Below are positions 33,447 to 42,555 of a stretch of 64,000 bases of DNA, in pieces. A program made the position numbers and the translations under genes. A model generated the notes under the pieces. It saw only the letters and a list, made by a program, of their open reading frames with translations, did not search any database and was not told where the DNA came from. The DNA is from Myxococcus stipitatus DSM 14675 (lineage in GTDB: Bacteria; Myxococcota; Myxococcia; Myxococcales; Myxococcaceae). Each line of letters starts with the position of its first letter. Within the stretch, counting starts at the first letter, position 1. The DNA lies in the NCBI RefSeq assembly GCF_000331735.1, contig NC_020126.1, positions 3,658,001-3,722,000 of the forward strand, read 5' to 3'.

Positions 33447-35795
33447 CTGTCGTGGCACGAGAGGCCCCCGGAAGGTCTTCTCCTCGAAATCACACCGCTC
33501 CATCCACTCCAGGGCCGTGGCCTTGAAGGCGGTTCCGAAGTCCGGAAGGACACCGACTTCGTGGCGCACCGCGCCGCAGTCGCCGGAGAGATAGGCCGCC
33601 TCCACCTTCACGCGCAGGGCCTCGCGGCGCAGGGGGAGGGGGAGTGTCTCATCCGCCAGGGCGCTCTGGAGGTACTCCCCCGCGAGGAAGGGCGAGCCCA
33701 CCTGTTGGAGCCGGCGGCCCAGCAGGTAGTTCAGGTAGGGATCCGCGGGAACGGCCTGGAGCGCGCGAGAGAGCATCAGCAGGCGCAGCTCCTCGCGGGG
33801 CGCGAGGAAGTACGCGTCGATGGCCTCGCGCCGCGCGGTGGACTCCAGAGCGGCGAGCTTCACCTGGGCGGTGCGCGTGAGCTCCGGTGTGGCGTCCAGG
33901 GACAGCACGGTGTCCAGGTACACGCGGGCCTGGGCGGGCTGCTCGCGGCGGGACTCGACGTCCGCGCGGGCCATGGCCACCTCCGCCTCCGTGACTTTTT
34001 GTCCCTTCACCTGCTGGGCGAGGGTGGAGAGCACGGTGGTGGCCTCGTCGTAGCGCTCCAGCGAGGACAGCGCGGCGGCCTCCCCCAGCCGGAACGAGGG
34101 CTCCTCGGGCTGGAGCGCCGCGGCGCGGGTGTAGCTCTCCAGCGCCTCCGCGGGGGCCGTCGCCAGGGTGGAGCGGGCGGACTCGGTGAGCCGGGCCACC
34201 TCGCGGGCGCAGGCGCGGCTGAAGAGGCTGCCGGCGCGGAAGCGCGCGAAGGCGCGGGCGACGGCGGCCTCGTCCAGCGGGAGGGAGTCGACGTGGCCTT
34301 CCCACTCGGAGACCAGCTCCCCCAGCGGGCGCCCATAGGCCTCCTGGAAGTCCGCGTGGGCGTAGAGCGCTCGGAGCCGGTCGGCGCCGTAGGTGTCCGC
34401 CAGGTACAGCAGGAAGGAGCCCGCCACGGTGTACGCGCGCGCGGGCGCGGATTGGTAGAAGCCCTCCGGACCCATCAGCTTGCGCATGTCGGGCGCCAGC
34501 TTCTGACGGCGCATGCCCGCGGCCCACTGGTGCAGCGTGAGGTCGCCCTGGGCGGGGCCGTCCGCCGCGACGGCGAACCCTTCGATGACGCCCATGAGCG
34601 GCCACACGCCCAGCCGGGTGGTGACGCGGAAGGGACCGCTGCCCGCGGGGGCGGCCATGACGTGCGCCAGCTCATGGTGCAGCGTGGAGTGGGGGAAGGG
34701 CTTGTCCTGGATGTGCAGCTCGTAACGCCAGGGCTTGGCGTACTGCGTGCGGCCCGCGCCGACGAGGCGCTGCTTCTCTTCCTCGTTGCGATAGAGCCAC
34801 ACCCGGATGCGCTCGGTGGGGGCGACCCCCAGGAAGTGGTGGACCTGAATCCAGCGGAACTCCAGGTCCCGGGCGAACCGGTCCACGTCCTCGCTCGACT
34901 TGCCCCGAGGGTAGTGCAGCCGGAAGTGCTCCGTGTCGCGCACTCCGCCCAGCGTCTCGGCCAGGTACGCGTCCGTCATCCGGGTGCGCAGCTGAGGGCC
35001 CTTGGCCTCCAGCACGACGATGCCCCCCAGCGGAAGGAGGAGCCACGGGAGGGCCCAGGGGCGCAGGCCCTCGCGGCCCAGGGTGCCGGAGGTGACGCTC
35101 AGCGTCGCGGTGGTGGCCGCGGCGAACAGCCACACCCACAGCAGCGTCTCCAGCCGGAACCAGGCCAGGGCGGGCGTCAGGACCAGGGCCTCGTCGTAGA
35201 GCGGGCCGGGCAGGTGCCCCAGGAAGTGGTTGAAGGCGTAGACCTGCGGGCCCGCGACGATGGGCCACACGGTGGGGATGAGCGACAGCAGGACGAGCAG
35301 GGCGTACAGGCCCACGCCCCGCAGGGGGCTCCGGGCGCGGAAGCCGCAGAAGACTCCCGCCGCCGATGCCAGGGCGGCGGAGGGGAGGGTGAGCATGGGG
35401 TAGAAACCGACCAGCTCGAACGGATTGCACTCGGTGCGCAGCCACGCGAAGACGGTGGAGGCGAGGAGGGGAGGGACGAGCGCGGCCCCGTTGAGGAGCA
35501 GGGCGGTGCCCAGGGAGCGCCCCACGGCGGTGCCGGGGCGCTCCGGGCGGGTGGCCTGGGCGGGCCGAGGCTCCTGGGAGCGCAGGATGCGGCGCTCCTG
35601 GAGGGCCGAGGCGACGCCCGTGCCCCCCCCGAGCAGCCCCACGGCGATGGCCAGGGCCAGGCCCAGCTCGAAGCCCGGGATTCCGAAGAGAGGTAGGAAG
35701 ATGAGCGCCGAGCCCCCGCCCGCCAGCAGGAGCAGGAGGGCCAGAACGGCCGGGCGGCGCAAGAGAGCGCGGGCACGGGTGAGGACTTGCTCCAT
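33435..35795 (-). CDS. Polytopic membrane gluzincin-type metalloprotease with TPR tail
   Basis: 786 residues from ATG 35795 (GGGGAGG just upstream). Several N-terminal TM helices (about residues 15-270; for example LALLLLLAGGGSALIFLPLF and GFYPMLTLPSAALASAAGVF) precede a soluble domain with HELAH at 374-378 and a downstream glutamate in MGVIEGFAVAAD about 35 residues later. HExxH plus a later Glu is the gluzincin zinc arrangement. The last about 250 residues are TPR-like (AGSLFSRACAREVARLTESA, AVARAFARF). No exact family is assigned. A membrane-tethered protease with a TPR docking region is inferred. It is divergent from the PilZ gene with start codons only 25 bases apart. Confidence 0.8.
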   Translation of the reverse strand: MEQVLTRARALLRRPAVLALLLLLAGGGSALIFLPLFGIPGFELGLALAIAVGLLGGGTGVASALQERRILRSQEPRPAQATRPERPGTAVGRSLGTALLLNGAALVPPLLASTVFAWLRTECNPFELVGFYPMLTLPSAALASAAGVFCGFRARSPLRGVGLYALLVLLSLIPTVWPIVAGPQVYAFNHFLGHLPGPLYDEALVLTPALAWFRLETLLWVWLFAAATTATLSVTSGTLGREGLRPWALPWLLLPLGGIVVLEAKGPQLRTRMTDAYLAETLGGVRDTEHFRLHYPRGKSSEDVDRFARDLEFRWIQVHHFLGVAPTERIRVWLYRNEEEKQRLVGAGRTQYAKPWRYELHIQDKPFPHSTLHHELAHVMAAPAGSGPFRVTTRLGVWPLMGVIEGFAVAADGPAQGDLTLHQWAAGMRRQKLAPDMRKLMGPEGFYQSAPARAYTVAGSFLLYLADTYGADRLRALYAHADFQEAYGRPLGELVSEWEGHVDSLPLDEAAVARAFARFRAGSLFSRACAREVARLTESARSTLATAPAEALESYTRAAALQPEEPSFRLGEAAALSSLERYDEATTVLSTLAQQVKGQKVTEAEVAMARADVESRREQPAQARVYLDTVLSLDATPELTRTAQVKLAALESTARREAIDAYFLAPREELRLLMLSRALQAVPADPYLNYLLGRRLQQVGSPFLAGEYLQSALADETLPLPLRREALRVKVEAAYLSGDCGAVRHEVGVLPDFGTAFKATALEWMERCDFEEKTFRGPLVPRQAFR

Positions 35796-35820
35796 GGCCT
35801 CCCCTATACTCCCGGCCAGC

Positions 35821-36218
35821 ATGTCCGAACAGAAGCCAGGTCCCGAGCACCGCCAGCACGGGCGCGCGCCCATCGAGCTGAAGGTCGACTACAAGAAGCT
35901 CAACTCGTTCTTCGCCGACTACACGAAGAACATCAGCAAGGGGGGCACCTTCATCAAGACGAAGAAGCCGCTGCCCATCGGCACGCGCTTCCTCTTCAAG
36001 CTGACCGTGCCGCACCGGGAGGCGCCCTTCGAGCTGTTGGGCGAGGTGGTCTGGTCCAAGGCGGACGGCGACGAGCCCGGCATGGGCATCCGCTTCATCT
36101 ACAGCAGCGATGCGCAGCGGGTGGAGTTCGAGACGGTGGTGGAGCGGCTGATGTCCGACAGCCTGGGGCCCGAGCTCACCGAGAAGCTGCTCAACAAGCC
36201 GCTGCACCCCCAGCATCC

Positions 36219-36222
<4 letters not shown>
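35821..36222 (+). CDS. PilZ-domain protein (TIGR02266 type)
   Basis: 133 residues, essentially one PilZ domain. Both c-di-GMP-binding signatures are intact: the RQHGR arginine motif near residue 11 and NISKGGTFIKT (N/DxSxxG). It continues into the beta-barrel (FLFKLTVPHREAPFELLGEV) and a short C-terminal helix. PilZ proteins of this family are abundant in Myxococcus and act as c-di-GMP effectors in motility and exopolysaccharide control. The gene overlaps the next gene by four bases (ATGA). It has no strong Shine-Dalgarno sequence; only 25 bases separate it from the divergent gene. Confidence 0.9.
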
Positions 36223-36770
<548 letters not shown>

Positions 36771-36803
36771 CGTGTTGCCCGCCTGTGACGCGGTGAAGCG
36801 TGC

Positions 36804-36822
36804 CGTGATGAAGAAGTGACGC
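36804..36822 (+). promoter_or_regulatory. Possible Pho-box-like repeats upstream of the phoX-type gene
   Basis: GTGATG at 36805 and GTGACG at 36816 are 11 bases apart, the spacing of PhoB direct repeats. A further GTGACG (36785) and GTGAAG (36793) precede them. The match to the enterobacterial core is weak. The 146-base region (36771-36916) also has a small hairpin, CCCCGC-TGT-GGCGGGG, just before the ribosome-binding site. Confidence 0.2.
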
Positions 36823-36916
36823 ACTGAACAAGTCGTCGCCACACGGCCTCCTCAGGATGTGTCCGGGTCCCTACCCCGCTGTGGCGGGGGCCCTTGACCC
36901 CTGGAGGAAGTGCTTC

Positions 36917-39256
36917 ATGTCTTCTCGACTGCTGCGGCTCGCGACCGGCGCGATGCTTCTGGGTAGCTCCCTGTCCCTCACCGCGTGCGACGGTGACGCG
37001 GGCCCCTCCGGCCCTCGAGGAGCCGACGGTGACGACGGCGCGCCAGGCCAGCCGGGAACGCCGGGCCGGGACGGAGAGCCGGGGCCCACGGGGCCGGGCT
37101 CGCAGGGCCAGCCGGGGCCTGGCGCCGTGGCGCGTGCTCCGGGCGTGGAGGCGAGCACGCCCCTTCCGGCTGTCATCGCGCTGACGTTCCGGGGGGACCT
37201 GGGCACGGGCGCGACGAACCTGGCCGAGTACGTGAAGGCGCGCGTGAATCAGGTCGTGGCCGGCACGCTGCCCACGCCCTTCGTCTTCCCGCTGTCGCCC
37301 GCGTCGACGGACTCGGTGCGCACCGTGCCGGGCCTGTACTCCACCACCGTCATCAAGTGGATGGACCCCATCACCTTCAACAAGTCGGGTGCTCGCTTCG
37401 GCGCGAACGTGGACTACATCGCGTTCTTCGGCGACGGCTGGAGCGCCCAGGGCAACGCGCCGCAGTACCAGGGCAGCGGGGCGGCCGGGTGGATGTGGAT
37501 CAACCACGAGTACATCTCCGGCTCGAAGCCGCGCGTCGGCACCGCGCCCACGGGCCAGCACCTGGACTTCGCCCGCTTCCTGCGCAACAGCGGCACGTTG
37601 TCCAACGCGGTGACAGATGGAACGACGTGGCAGGATGACGCTGTCGCCACCTACAACAAGGAATGGAAGAAGCAGGTCGGAGGGAGCTGGATTCGCGTGG
37701 TGCAGGACCCGGCCACGGGCGAGTGGGCCGTGGACCGCAACGCGGGCAACGTGCGCTACGACGCGACCAGCGCCACGCAGGCGAAGGTCGTGGGCATGAC
37801 GCTGTCGGGGGTGGACCACGATGACTCGGGGGCGGCGCTGCCTCCGGGGGTGGTGGCCGGAACGCACAACAACTGCTCGGGCGGGCAGACGCCGTGGGGC
37901 ACCATCTTCACGGGGGAGGAGAACGCGCAGGGCGTCTACGGCGACCCGGAAGGCGGCCTGTGGACGGGGAAGAATGACTGGGTGGCCAACGCGCCCGGGA
38001 TGATGCCCGGGGCTCCGCTCGCGCCGGACTTCTCGCCGCCGGTGTCGGGCGACATGGTCAGCAAGGACGCGAGCTCCTCGCACCTGAAGGACGGCTATGG
38101 CTTCCTCACGGAGGTGGACCCGGGCCAGCCCGCGGACCTCTGGTACGGCAAGGACGCGTCGAAGCCGGGCGTGGGTCATCGCAAGCTGGGCGTCATGGGC
38201 CGCGCGCGGTGGGAGAACGCGGCCATTGTCGTGGACGCGAACTGGAAGCTGCTCGCCGACCAGCCCATCGTCGTCTACGGCGGGGATGACCGCCGAGGGG
38301 GCCGCATCTTCAAGTTCGTCTCCAGCCGTCCCTACAAGGCGGGCATGGCGAAGGCGGACATCCGCGCGCTGCTCGACGAGGGCAAGCTCTACGCCGCGCA
38401 CCTCGCGGGCCTGGACAACAACACGGGGGACTCGCTGGTGGGCGGTGTCGTCCCCACCGACGAGAAGCCGGGGCAGGGCCGCTGGGTGGAGCTGAGCCTG
38501 GGCAGCACGGACCTGGCGCCCAATGGCGAGGCGTGGGGCCAGCCGACGATGACGGTGGGCACCGCGCTGCGCGACGTCAGCTACAACGCGATCGGTGGTT
38601 TCACGGACGATGACCAGGTCCGCAAGCTGCTGTGGACGGCGGCGAACAAGGTGGGCGTGATGGAGCTCAACCGCCCCGAGGACCTCGAGTGGAACCCGAA
38701 GGACCCGAGCGGCTCGCCGCTCTTGTACGTGGCCTTCACCGAGCACGGTGACCCGACGGCGCTGGACCAGCAGGGGCGCGTCGCCACGGCCTCGCGAGGG
38801 CAGGATGGGACGTGGGCGGTGAAGACGCGCGCCGCCACGGAGAACCGCTCGACGGACCGCGTGGGCTCCATCTTCGCCCTCCGGGAGGCCAACGCCGCGG
38901 CGCCGGCGAGCTCGCGCACGTTCTCCTTCTTCCGCGTGTGGAAGGGCGAGTCCGCGGCGACCAGCGCGGCGCCCGAGTACTCCGCCGCCAAGCCGGACAA
39001 CCTCCTCATCGACCGCGATGGGGGTGTGTGGTTCGGGACGGACGGAAACTTCGGCGTCAACAAGGTGGCGGACGGCGTCTACTACCTGAACCAGAACCCG
39101 GCGCACCGAGGCAACGCGCACTTCCGCCGAGCCTTCCGAGTGCTGTCCATGCCGAGCGACGCGGAGGCCACGGGCCCGGCGTTCAGCGCGGACATGAAGA
39201 CGCTCTTCGTCAGCGTCCAGCACCCCGGCGAGGACCAGTTCAGCGTCTGGCCGTAG
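36917..39256 (+). CDS. PhoX-family phosphatase lipoprotein with a collagen-like segment
   Basis: 779 residues. Signal peptide with lipobox (LTAC, Cys24). Residues 26-58 are eleven consecutive Gly-X-Y triplets, followed after a two-residue break by three more (61-69). The remainder is a PhoX/DUF839-type beta-propeller: NNCSGGQTPWGTIFTGEENA, VYGGDDRRGGRIFKFVSS, NLLIDRDGGVWFGTDGNFGV. PhoX enzymes are Ca/Fe-dependent alkaline phosphatases that cleave phosphate monoesters at the cell surface. Here the collagen-like stalk would hold the enzyme away from the outer membrane. GGAGGAAG precedes the ATG. The next gene starts 30 bases on. Confidence 0.88.
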   Translation: MSSRLLRLATGAMLLGSSLSLTACDGDAGPSGPRGADGDDGAPGQPGTPGRDGEPGPTGPGSQGQPGPGAVARAPGVEASTPLPAVIALTFRGDLGTGATNLAEYVKARVNQVVAGTLPTPFVFPLSPASTDSVRTVPGLYSTTVIKWMDPITFNKSGARFGANVDYIAFFGDGWSAQGNAPQYQGSGAAGWMWINHEYISGSKPRVGTAPTGQHLDFARFLRNSGTLSNAVTDGTTWQDDAVATYNKEWKKQVGGSWIRVVQDPATGEWAVDRNAGNVRYDATSATQAKVVGMTLSGVDHDDSGAALPPGVVAGTHNNCSGGQTPWGTIFTGEENAQGVYGDPEGGLWTGKNDWVANAPGMMPGAPLAPDFSPPVSGDMVSKDASSSHLKDGYGFLTEVDPGQPADLWYGKDASKPGVGHRKLGVMGRARWENAAIVVDANWKLLADQPIVVYGGDDRRGGRIFKFVSSRPYKAGMAKADIRALLDEGKLYAAHLAGLDNNTGDSLVGGVVPTDEKPGQGRWVELSLGSTDLAPNGEAWGQPTMTVGTALRDVSYNAIGGFTDDDQVRKLLWTAANKVGVMELNRPEDLEWNPKDPSGSPLLYVAFTEHGDPTALDQQGRVATASRGQDGTWAVKTRAATENRSTDRVGSIFALREANAAAPASSRTFSFFRVWKGESAATSAAPEYSAAKPDNLLIDRDGGVWFGTDGNFGVNKVADGVYYLNQNPAHRGNAHFRRAFRVLSMPSDAEATGPAFSADMKTLFVSVQHPGEDQFSVWP

Positions 39257-39286
39257 CCACGCGCGAAGCTTGGGAGGGCGCCCCGC

Positions 39287-40951
39287 ATGTCATTCATCTC
39301 GAAGGGAGTCGCGCGAGGCGCCCTCCTGCTGTGTCTGGCCTTGGGAAGTCTGTTTGCCTCCGCGGCGGTCTGGCGACGAAGTGAGTCTCCGCCCGCGGTG
39401 GAGCCGCTGTTCGACCCGCTCGCGCAGGCCTTGGCGAGCGGAAGTGTGGTGGCCAACCGCGAGGCCCCCATTCCGTCCATGTGTTACACGAAGACGGAGG
39501 GTGTCTCGAACCCGTGTTGGACGTGTCACACGGGCGGCGTCGGCTTCAACGTGATGGACGACGAGTCGCTCCAGGCGGAGTACGCCTTCAGCGACGTGGG
39601 CCTGTTGAACCAGTGGAGCAACCTCTTCGTGGACCGCTCCGCCGCGATGGCGGACATCTCCGACGCGGAGGTGTTGAAGTACATCCGCGAGGACAACTAC
39701 GCGCCGCTGCGCGAGTCGTTGCTGCGGCGTCCGGGGGGCTTCAAGGGTTGGGTGCCGGACCTGGACCTCTCCCGTGGATTCGACGAAGAGGGCTTCGCGA
39801 GGGACGGCAGCGGCTGGAGGGCCGTGCGCTACAAGCCCTTCCTCGGAACGTTCTGGCCGACGAATGGCAGCACGGATGATGTCTTCATCCGGCTCCCTGC
39901 GGTGTTTCGTCAGGACAAGGACGGCAAGCCCTCGCGCGAGGTGTATCGGCTCAACCTGGCCATCCTCGAAGCCGCGATGACGATGGACCCGAAGGTGTTG
40001 GATGTGCGCGCGGCGCGGCGCAGGGTGGAGCCGGTGAGCGAGCGCGCGGGCGGCATGGATGTGGACGGCGACGGTGTGTTGTCCAAGGTCGTCGACGAGG
40101 TCCGGGGCTTGCCGGTGTACTACGCGGGAGGTGCCGCGAAGGTGGCCGTGCGGCGCGACTTCTATCCGCGCGGCGTCGAGTTCCTCCACACCGTGCGCTA
40201 CGTGGACCCGGATGTGCCGACGTTGTTGTCGGCGCGCATGAAGGAGGTTCGCTACTCGCGCAAGGATGAGGAGTACGCGGGGGACCAGGTGATGGCCTTC
40301 TACGCGGAGGAGCAGGAGAAGAAGATGCGCAACCGGTTGCCTGCGTTCCCGGGCACGCCGGAGTTGGGCCTCATCAACGAGTTCGGCTGGCGCCTGCAAG
40401 GCTTCATCGAGGACTCGAAGGGGCGCTTGCGTGTGCAGACGATGGAGGAGCACGCGTTCTGTATGGGCTGTCACACGAACCTCGGTGTGACGGTGGACCA
40501 GACCTTCGGTTTTCCGCGCAAGGTGCCGGGAAGGGAAGGGTGGCGGCATCAGGACCTGCGAGGACTGCCTGATGTGCCGCAGGCCGGCCATGCGAAGCCC
40601 GAGGCGTTGACGTATTTCGAGCGAGTGAAGGGGGGCGACGAGTTCCGAGCGAATGACGAGCTGCTCGCGCGCTTCTTCCCGAATGGGAAGTTGGATGAAG
40701 CCTCCGTGCGACGGGCCGCGCTGGGAGGAGACAAGGACCTCGCGTGGCTGCTGACGCCGTCGCGTGAGCGGGCGCTCGCGCTGGGTCGTGCATACATGGT
40801 GTTGGTGCGGGAGCAGGGCTTCGCGAAGGGGCGGGACACGCTGCTGGCGCCACCGAAGAACGTGCTGCCGCACGTGGAGAACGGCTCCACCGGGCTGGAG
40901 GACGCGGGCCTCATCTTCGAGGACGGACGCCTGCATCTGACGTGGCAATAG
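39287..40951 (+). CDS. Exported di-haem c-type cytochrome-like protein
   Basis: 554 residues. The N-terminus is a signal peptide or anchor (GALLLCLALGSLFASAAVW). Two CxxCH haem-attachment motifs are present: CWTCH at 77-81 and CMGCH at 392-396; a further Cys66 lies nearby. Between them is a large soluble region with the strong motif EEHAFCMGCHTNLGVTVDQT, then GWRHQDLRGLPDVPQAGHAK. A dihaem role, peroxidase-like or electron-transfer, is inferred. It follows the PhoX gene by 30 bases and probably shares its transcript. Its last about 18 codons are repeated in the following DNA. Confidence 0.82.
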   Translation: MSFISKGVARGALLLCLALGSLFASAAVWRRSESPPAVEPLFDPLAQALASGSVVANREAPIPSMCYTKTEGVSNPCWTCHTGGVGFNVMDDESLQAEYAFSDVGLLNQWSNLFVDRSAAMADISDAEVLKYIREDNYAPLRESLLRRPGGFKGWVPDLDLSRGFDEEGFARDGSGWRAVRYKPFLGTFWPTNGSTDDVFIRLPAVFRQDKDGKPSREVYRLNLAILEAAMTMDPKVLDVRAARRRVEPVSERAGGMDVDGDGVLSKVVDEVRGLPVYYAGGAAKVAVRRDFYPRGVEFLHTVRYVDPDVPTLLSARMKEVRYSRKDEEYAGDQVMAFYAEEQEKKMRNRLPAFPGTPELGLINEFGWRLQGFIEDSKGRLRVQTMEEHAFCMGCHTNLGVTVDQTFGFPRKVPGREGWRHQDLRGLPDVPQAGHAKPEALTYFERVKGGDEFRANDELLARFFPNGKLDEASVRRAALGGDKDLAWLLTPSRERALALGRAYMVLVREQGFAKGRDTLLAPPKNVLPHVENGSTGLEDAGLIFEDGRLHLTWQ

Positions 40952-41218
40952 GGTGGAGCGGCCCGCGTGCTTCGTCGGACGCGGGCCTCATCTTCGAGGA
41001 CGGCTGCCTGCACCGGACGTGGCAATGAGGCGGAGTGGCCTGCGCGCTTCGTCGGACACGGGCCTCATCTTCGACAGCGGCCGCCTGCACTTGAGCGTGG
41101 CAATAGGGTGGAGCGCCCCGCGTGCTTCATCGGACGCGGGCCTCAACTTCGACAGCGGCCGCCTGCACTTGAGCGTGGCAACAGGGCGGAGCGGCCCGCG
41201 CGCTTCGTTGGAAGCGGG
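40901..41218. repeat. Four decaying tandem repeats of the cytochrome gene's 3' end
   Basis: Units of 77, 77, 78 and 78 bases (starting 40901, 40978, 41055 and 41133) plus a partial fifth unit from 41211. Each encodes DAGLIFEDGRLHLTWQ or a derivative, then a common tail containing GGAGCGGCCCGCG. Unit 1 is the real gene end; unit 2 keeps a stop in frame. From unit 3 on, one inserted base disrupts the frame. The array fills the gap between convergent genes and has no independent gene. Confidence 0.85.
40960..40987 (+). terminator. Hairpin at the first repeat junction
   Basis: GGCCCGCGT, 10-base loop, ACGCGGGCC: a perfect 9-bp stem 9 bases after the cytochrome stop codon. Equivalent junctions of later repeat units carry imperfect versions. 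There is no T-tract. Confidence 0.5.
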
Positions 41219-42421
41219 CTACTTCGACCCGTGGCGCACCGCGAGCTCGCTCGCGCGCAGCAGCACCTGCTTCATCGTCACCGTGCCCAGGAACACGCCT
41301 TGCGCGTCGGTGACGACCACCGGGTCATAGACGGCCTCGGTGGCGCGCGACATGGCCAGCTCCACGAGCGCCGTGACGGCCATCTGGTCCTCGACGATGA
41401 GCGGCAACTCCAGAGGCGCACTGCCTTGTGCCCACGCGGCGAGACCCCGGCGCGTCACCAGCGACTTCGGGCGCGCTCCATCCATCATCACCACATGGTC
41501 CACCTGGGGCGCGTCGTGGAAGTGCTTCTTCACCTCGTCGAGCGAGGTAGACGCCTCCACGGTGGTCCGCCGGATGACGAGCCCACCCACGGTGGTGTCG
41601 TCCGCGTGCTCGCGCAGGAGCAGGGCCCGCATGGCCTCGCGACGACGGGCCTCGAATGATTCGGAGGGCCGCTTGGGCAGGGGGCTCGGCCGCGCCAGCA
41701 GGTAGCCCTGCGCGTGACGGATGCCCAGCCGCAGCAGCACCGTCATCTCCTCCCACGTCTCCACGCCCTCGGCGATGAGGATGGCGTCGACACTGGATGC
41801 GAACGCGACCAGCGACTTCACCAGGTGCTGCCGGTAGTCGTGCAGGTGGATGTCGCGGACCAGCGCCTGGTCCAACTTGATGAAGCGCGGCAGGCAATGC
41901 ACCAGCGTCACCAACCCGGAGTGCCCCGCGCCGAAGTCATCCAGCGCCAGCCCGAAGCCCTGCGCCGAGCACTCGCGCGTCAACCGCTGGAGCAGGGCGC
42001 CATCCTCGATGACCGCCTTCTCCGTGATCTCGAGCACCAGGTGCCGCGGCCCCAAGCCGTGCAGCTCCAGCAGCTCCAGCGTCGATCCATCTCCAAATCG
42101 CGGGTCGCTCAAGACATCCGGACTCACGTTGAAGAAGAACGGCGCATGTCTCAGCTCTTCCGGAAACCGCGAGATGCTGCGCAGCGCGGAGGTCCAGCAC
42201 GCGCGCTCCAGCTCCCACGTGTAGCCGGAGGTCCTCGCATGCGTGAACAGCTCATGCGGTGACTCGAGTGAGCCTTGCCCGCGCGACAACACCTCGTAGC
42301 CGATGATTTCGCCGTCGCGCAGATCGACGATGGGCTGGAACCACGACGTCACCCCGGGCTCAGTGCCGTTCCACAACCAGAGGGGAATCACACCGGGCTG
42401 TCGGACGAGGGGGTGGGTCAT
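41219..42421 (-). CDS. EAL phosphodiesterase domain fused to a CBS pair
   Basis: 400 residues. The EAL domain (about 25-265) has EVLSR (EAL-type, with the general ExLxR), NVSPDVL, LEITEK, LDDFGAGHSG, IKLDQALV and AEGVET, and ends HAQGYLLARP. The catalytic metal and general-base residues are present, so c-di-GMP hydrolysis is plausible. Residues about 280-395 form a CBS-pair (VVMMDGARPKSLVTRRGLAA, PVVVTDAQGVFLGTVTMKQV), which usually binds adenosyl ligands and could gate the enzyme. No TM segment; cytoplasmic. It converges on the cytochrome gene. It may counterbalance the PilZ effector. Confidence 0.9.
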   Translation of the reverse strand: MTHPLVRQPGVIPLWLWNGTEPGVTSWFQPIVDLRDGEIIGYEVLSRGQGSLESPHELFTHARTSGYTWELERACWTSALRSISRFPEELRHAPFFFNVSPDVLSDPRFGDGSTLELLELHGLGPRHLVLEITEKAVIEDGALLQRLTRECSAQGFGLALDDFGAGHSGLVTLVHCLPRFIKLDQALVRDIHLHDYRQHLVKSLVAFASSVDAILIAEGVETWEEMTVLLRLGIRHAQGYLLARPSPLPKRPSESFEARRREAMRALLLREHADDTTVGGLVIRRTTVEASTSLDEVKKHFHDAPQVDHVVMMDGARPKSLVTRRGLAAWAQGSAPLELPLIVEDQMAVTALVELAMSRATEAVYDPVVVTDAQGVFLGTVTMKQVLLRASELAVRHGSK

Positions 42422-42498
42422 GACGGGGCAGATGTTACCTGACGGTACCCACGTCTACAGTTCATGCCCAGACACCACCGTAACAACTGTGACTCAGC

Positions 42499-42534
42499 GT
42501 GCGGGCGGACGCCTTTTTGGCCGTCTGCCCGCAC
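42499..42534 (-). terminator. Strong hairpin after the membrane coiled-coil gene
   Basis: GTGCGGGCGGACG, loop CCTTTTTGGC, CGTCTGCCCGCAC: a 13-bp stem with a single wobble pair. It lies 22 bases beyond the stop of the gene ending at 42556. There is no T-run on the minus strand beyond it, so an intrinsic terminator is likely but not certain. The remaining 134-base gap to the EAL gene's start holds no gene. Confidence 0.6.
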
Positions 42535-42555
42535 TCGACATCCTGGGAATCCGGC

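Noticed and set aside
33561-35696. + strand frame of about 700 codons opposite the membrane protease
   Set aside because: Antisense shadow with repetitive Gly/Arg/Glu content; the minus-strand gene has TM helices and a HExxH motif.
35805-35810. TATACT as a -10 element giving a near-leaderless PilZ transcript
   Set aside because: No -35 at proper spacing, and the distance from the element to the start codon is too long for a true leaderless start.
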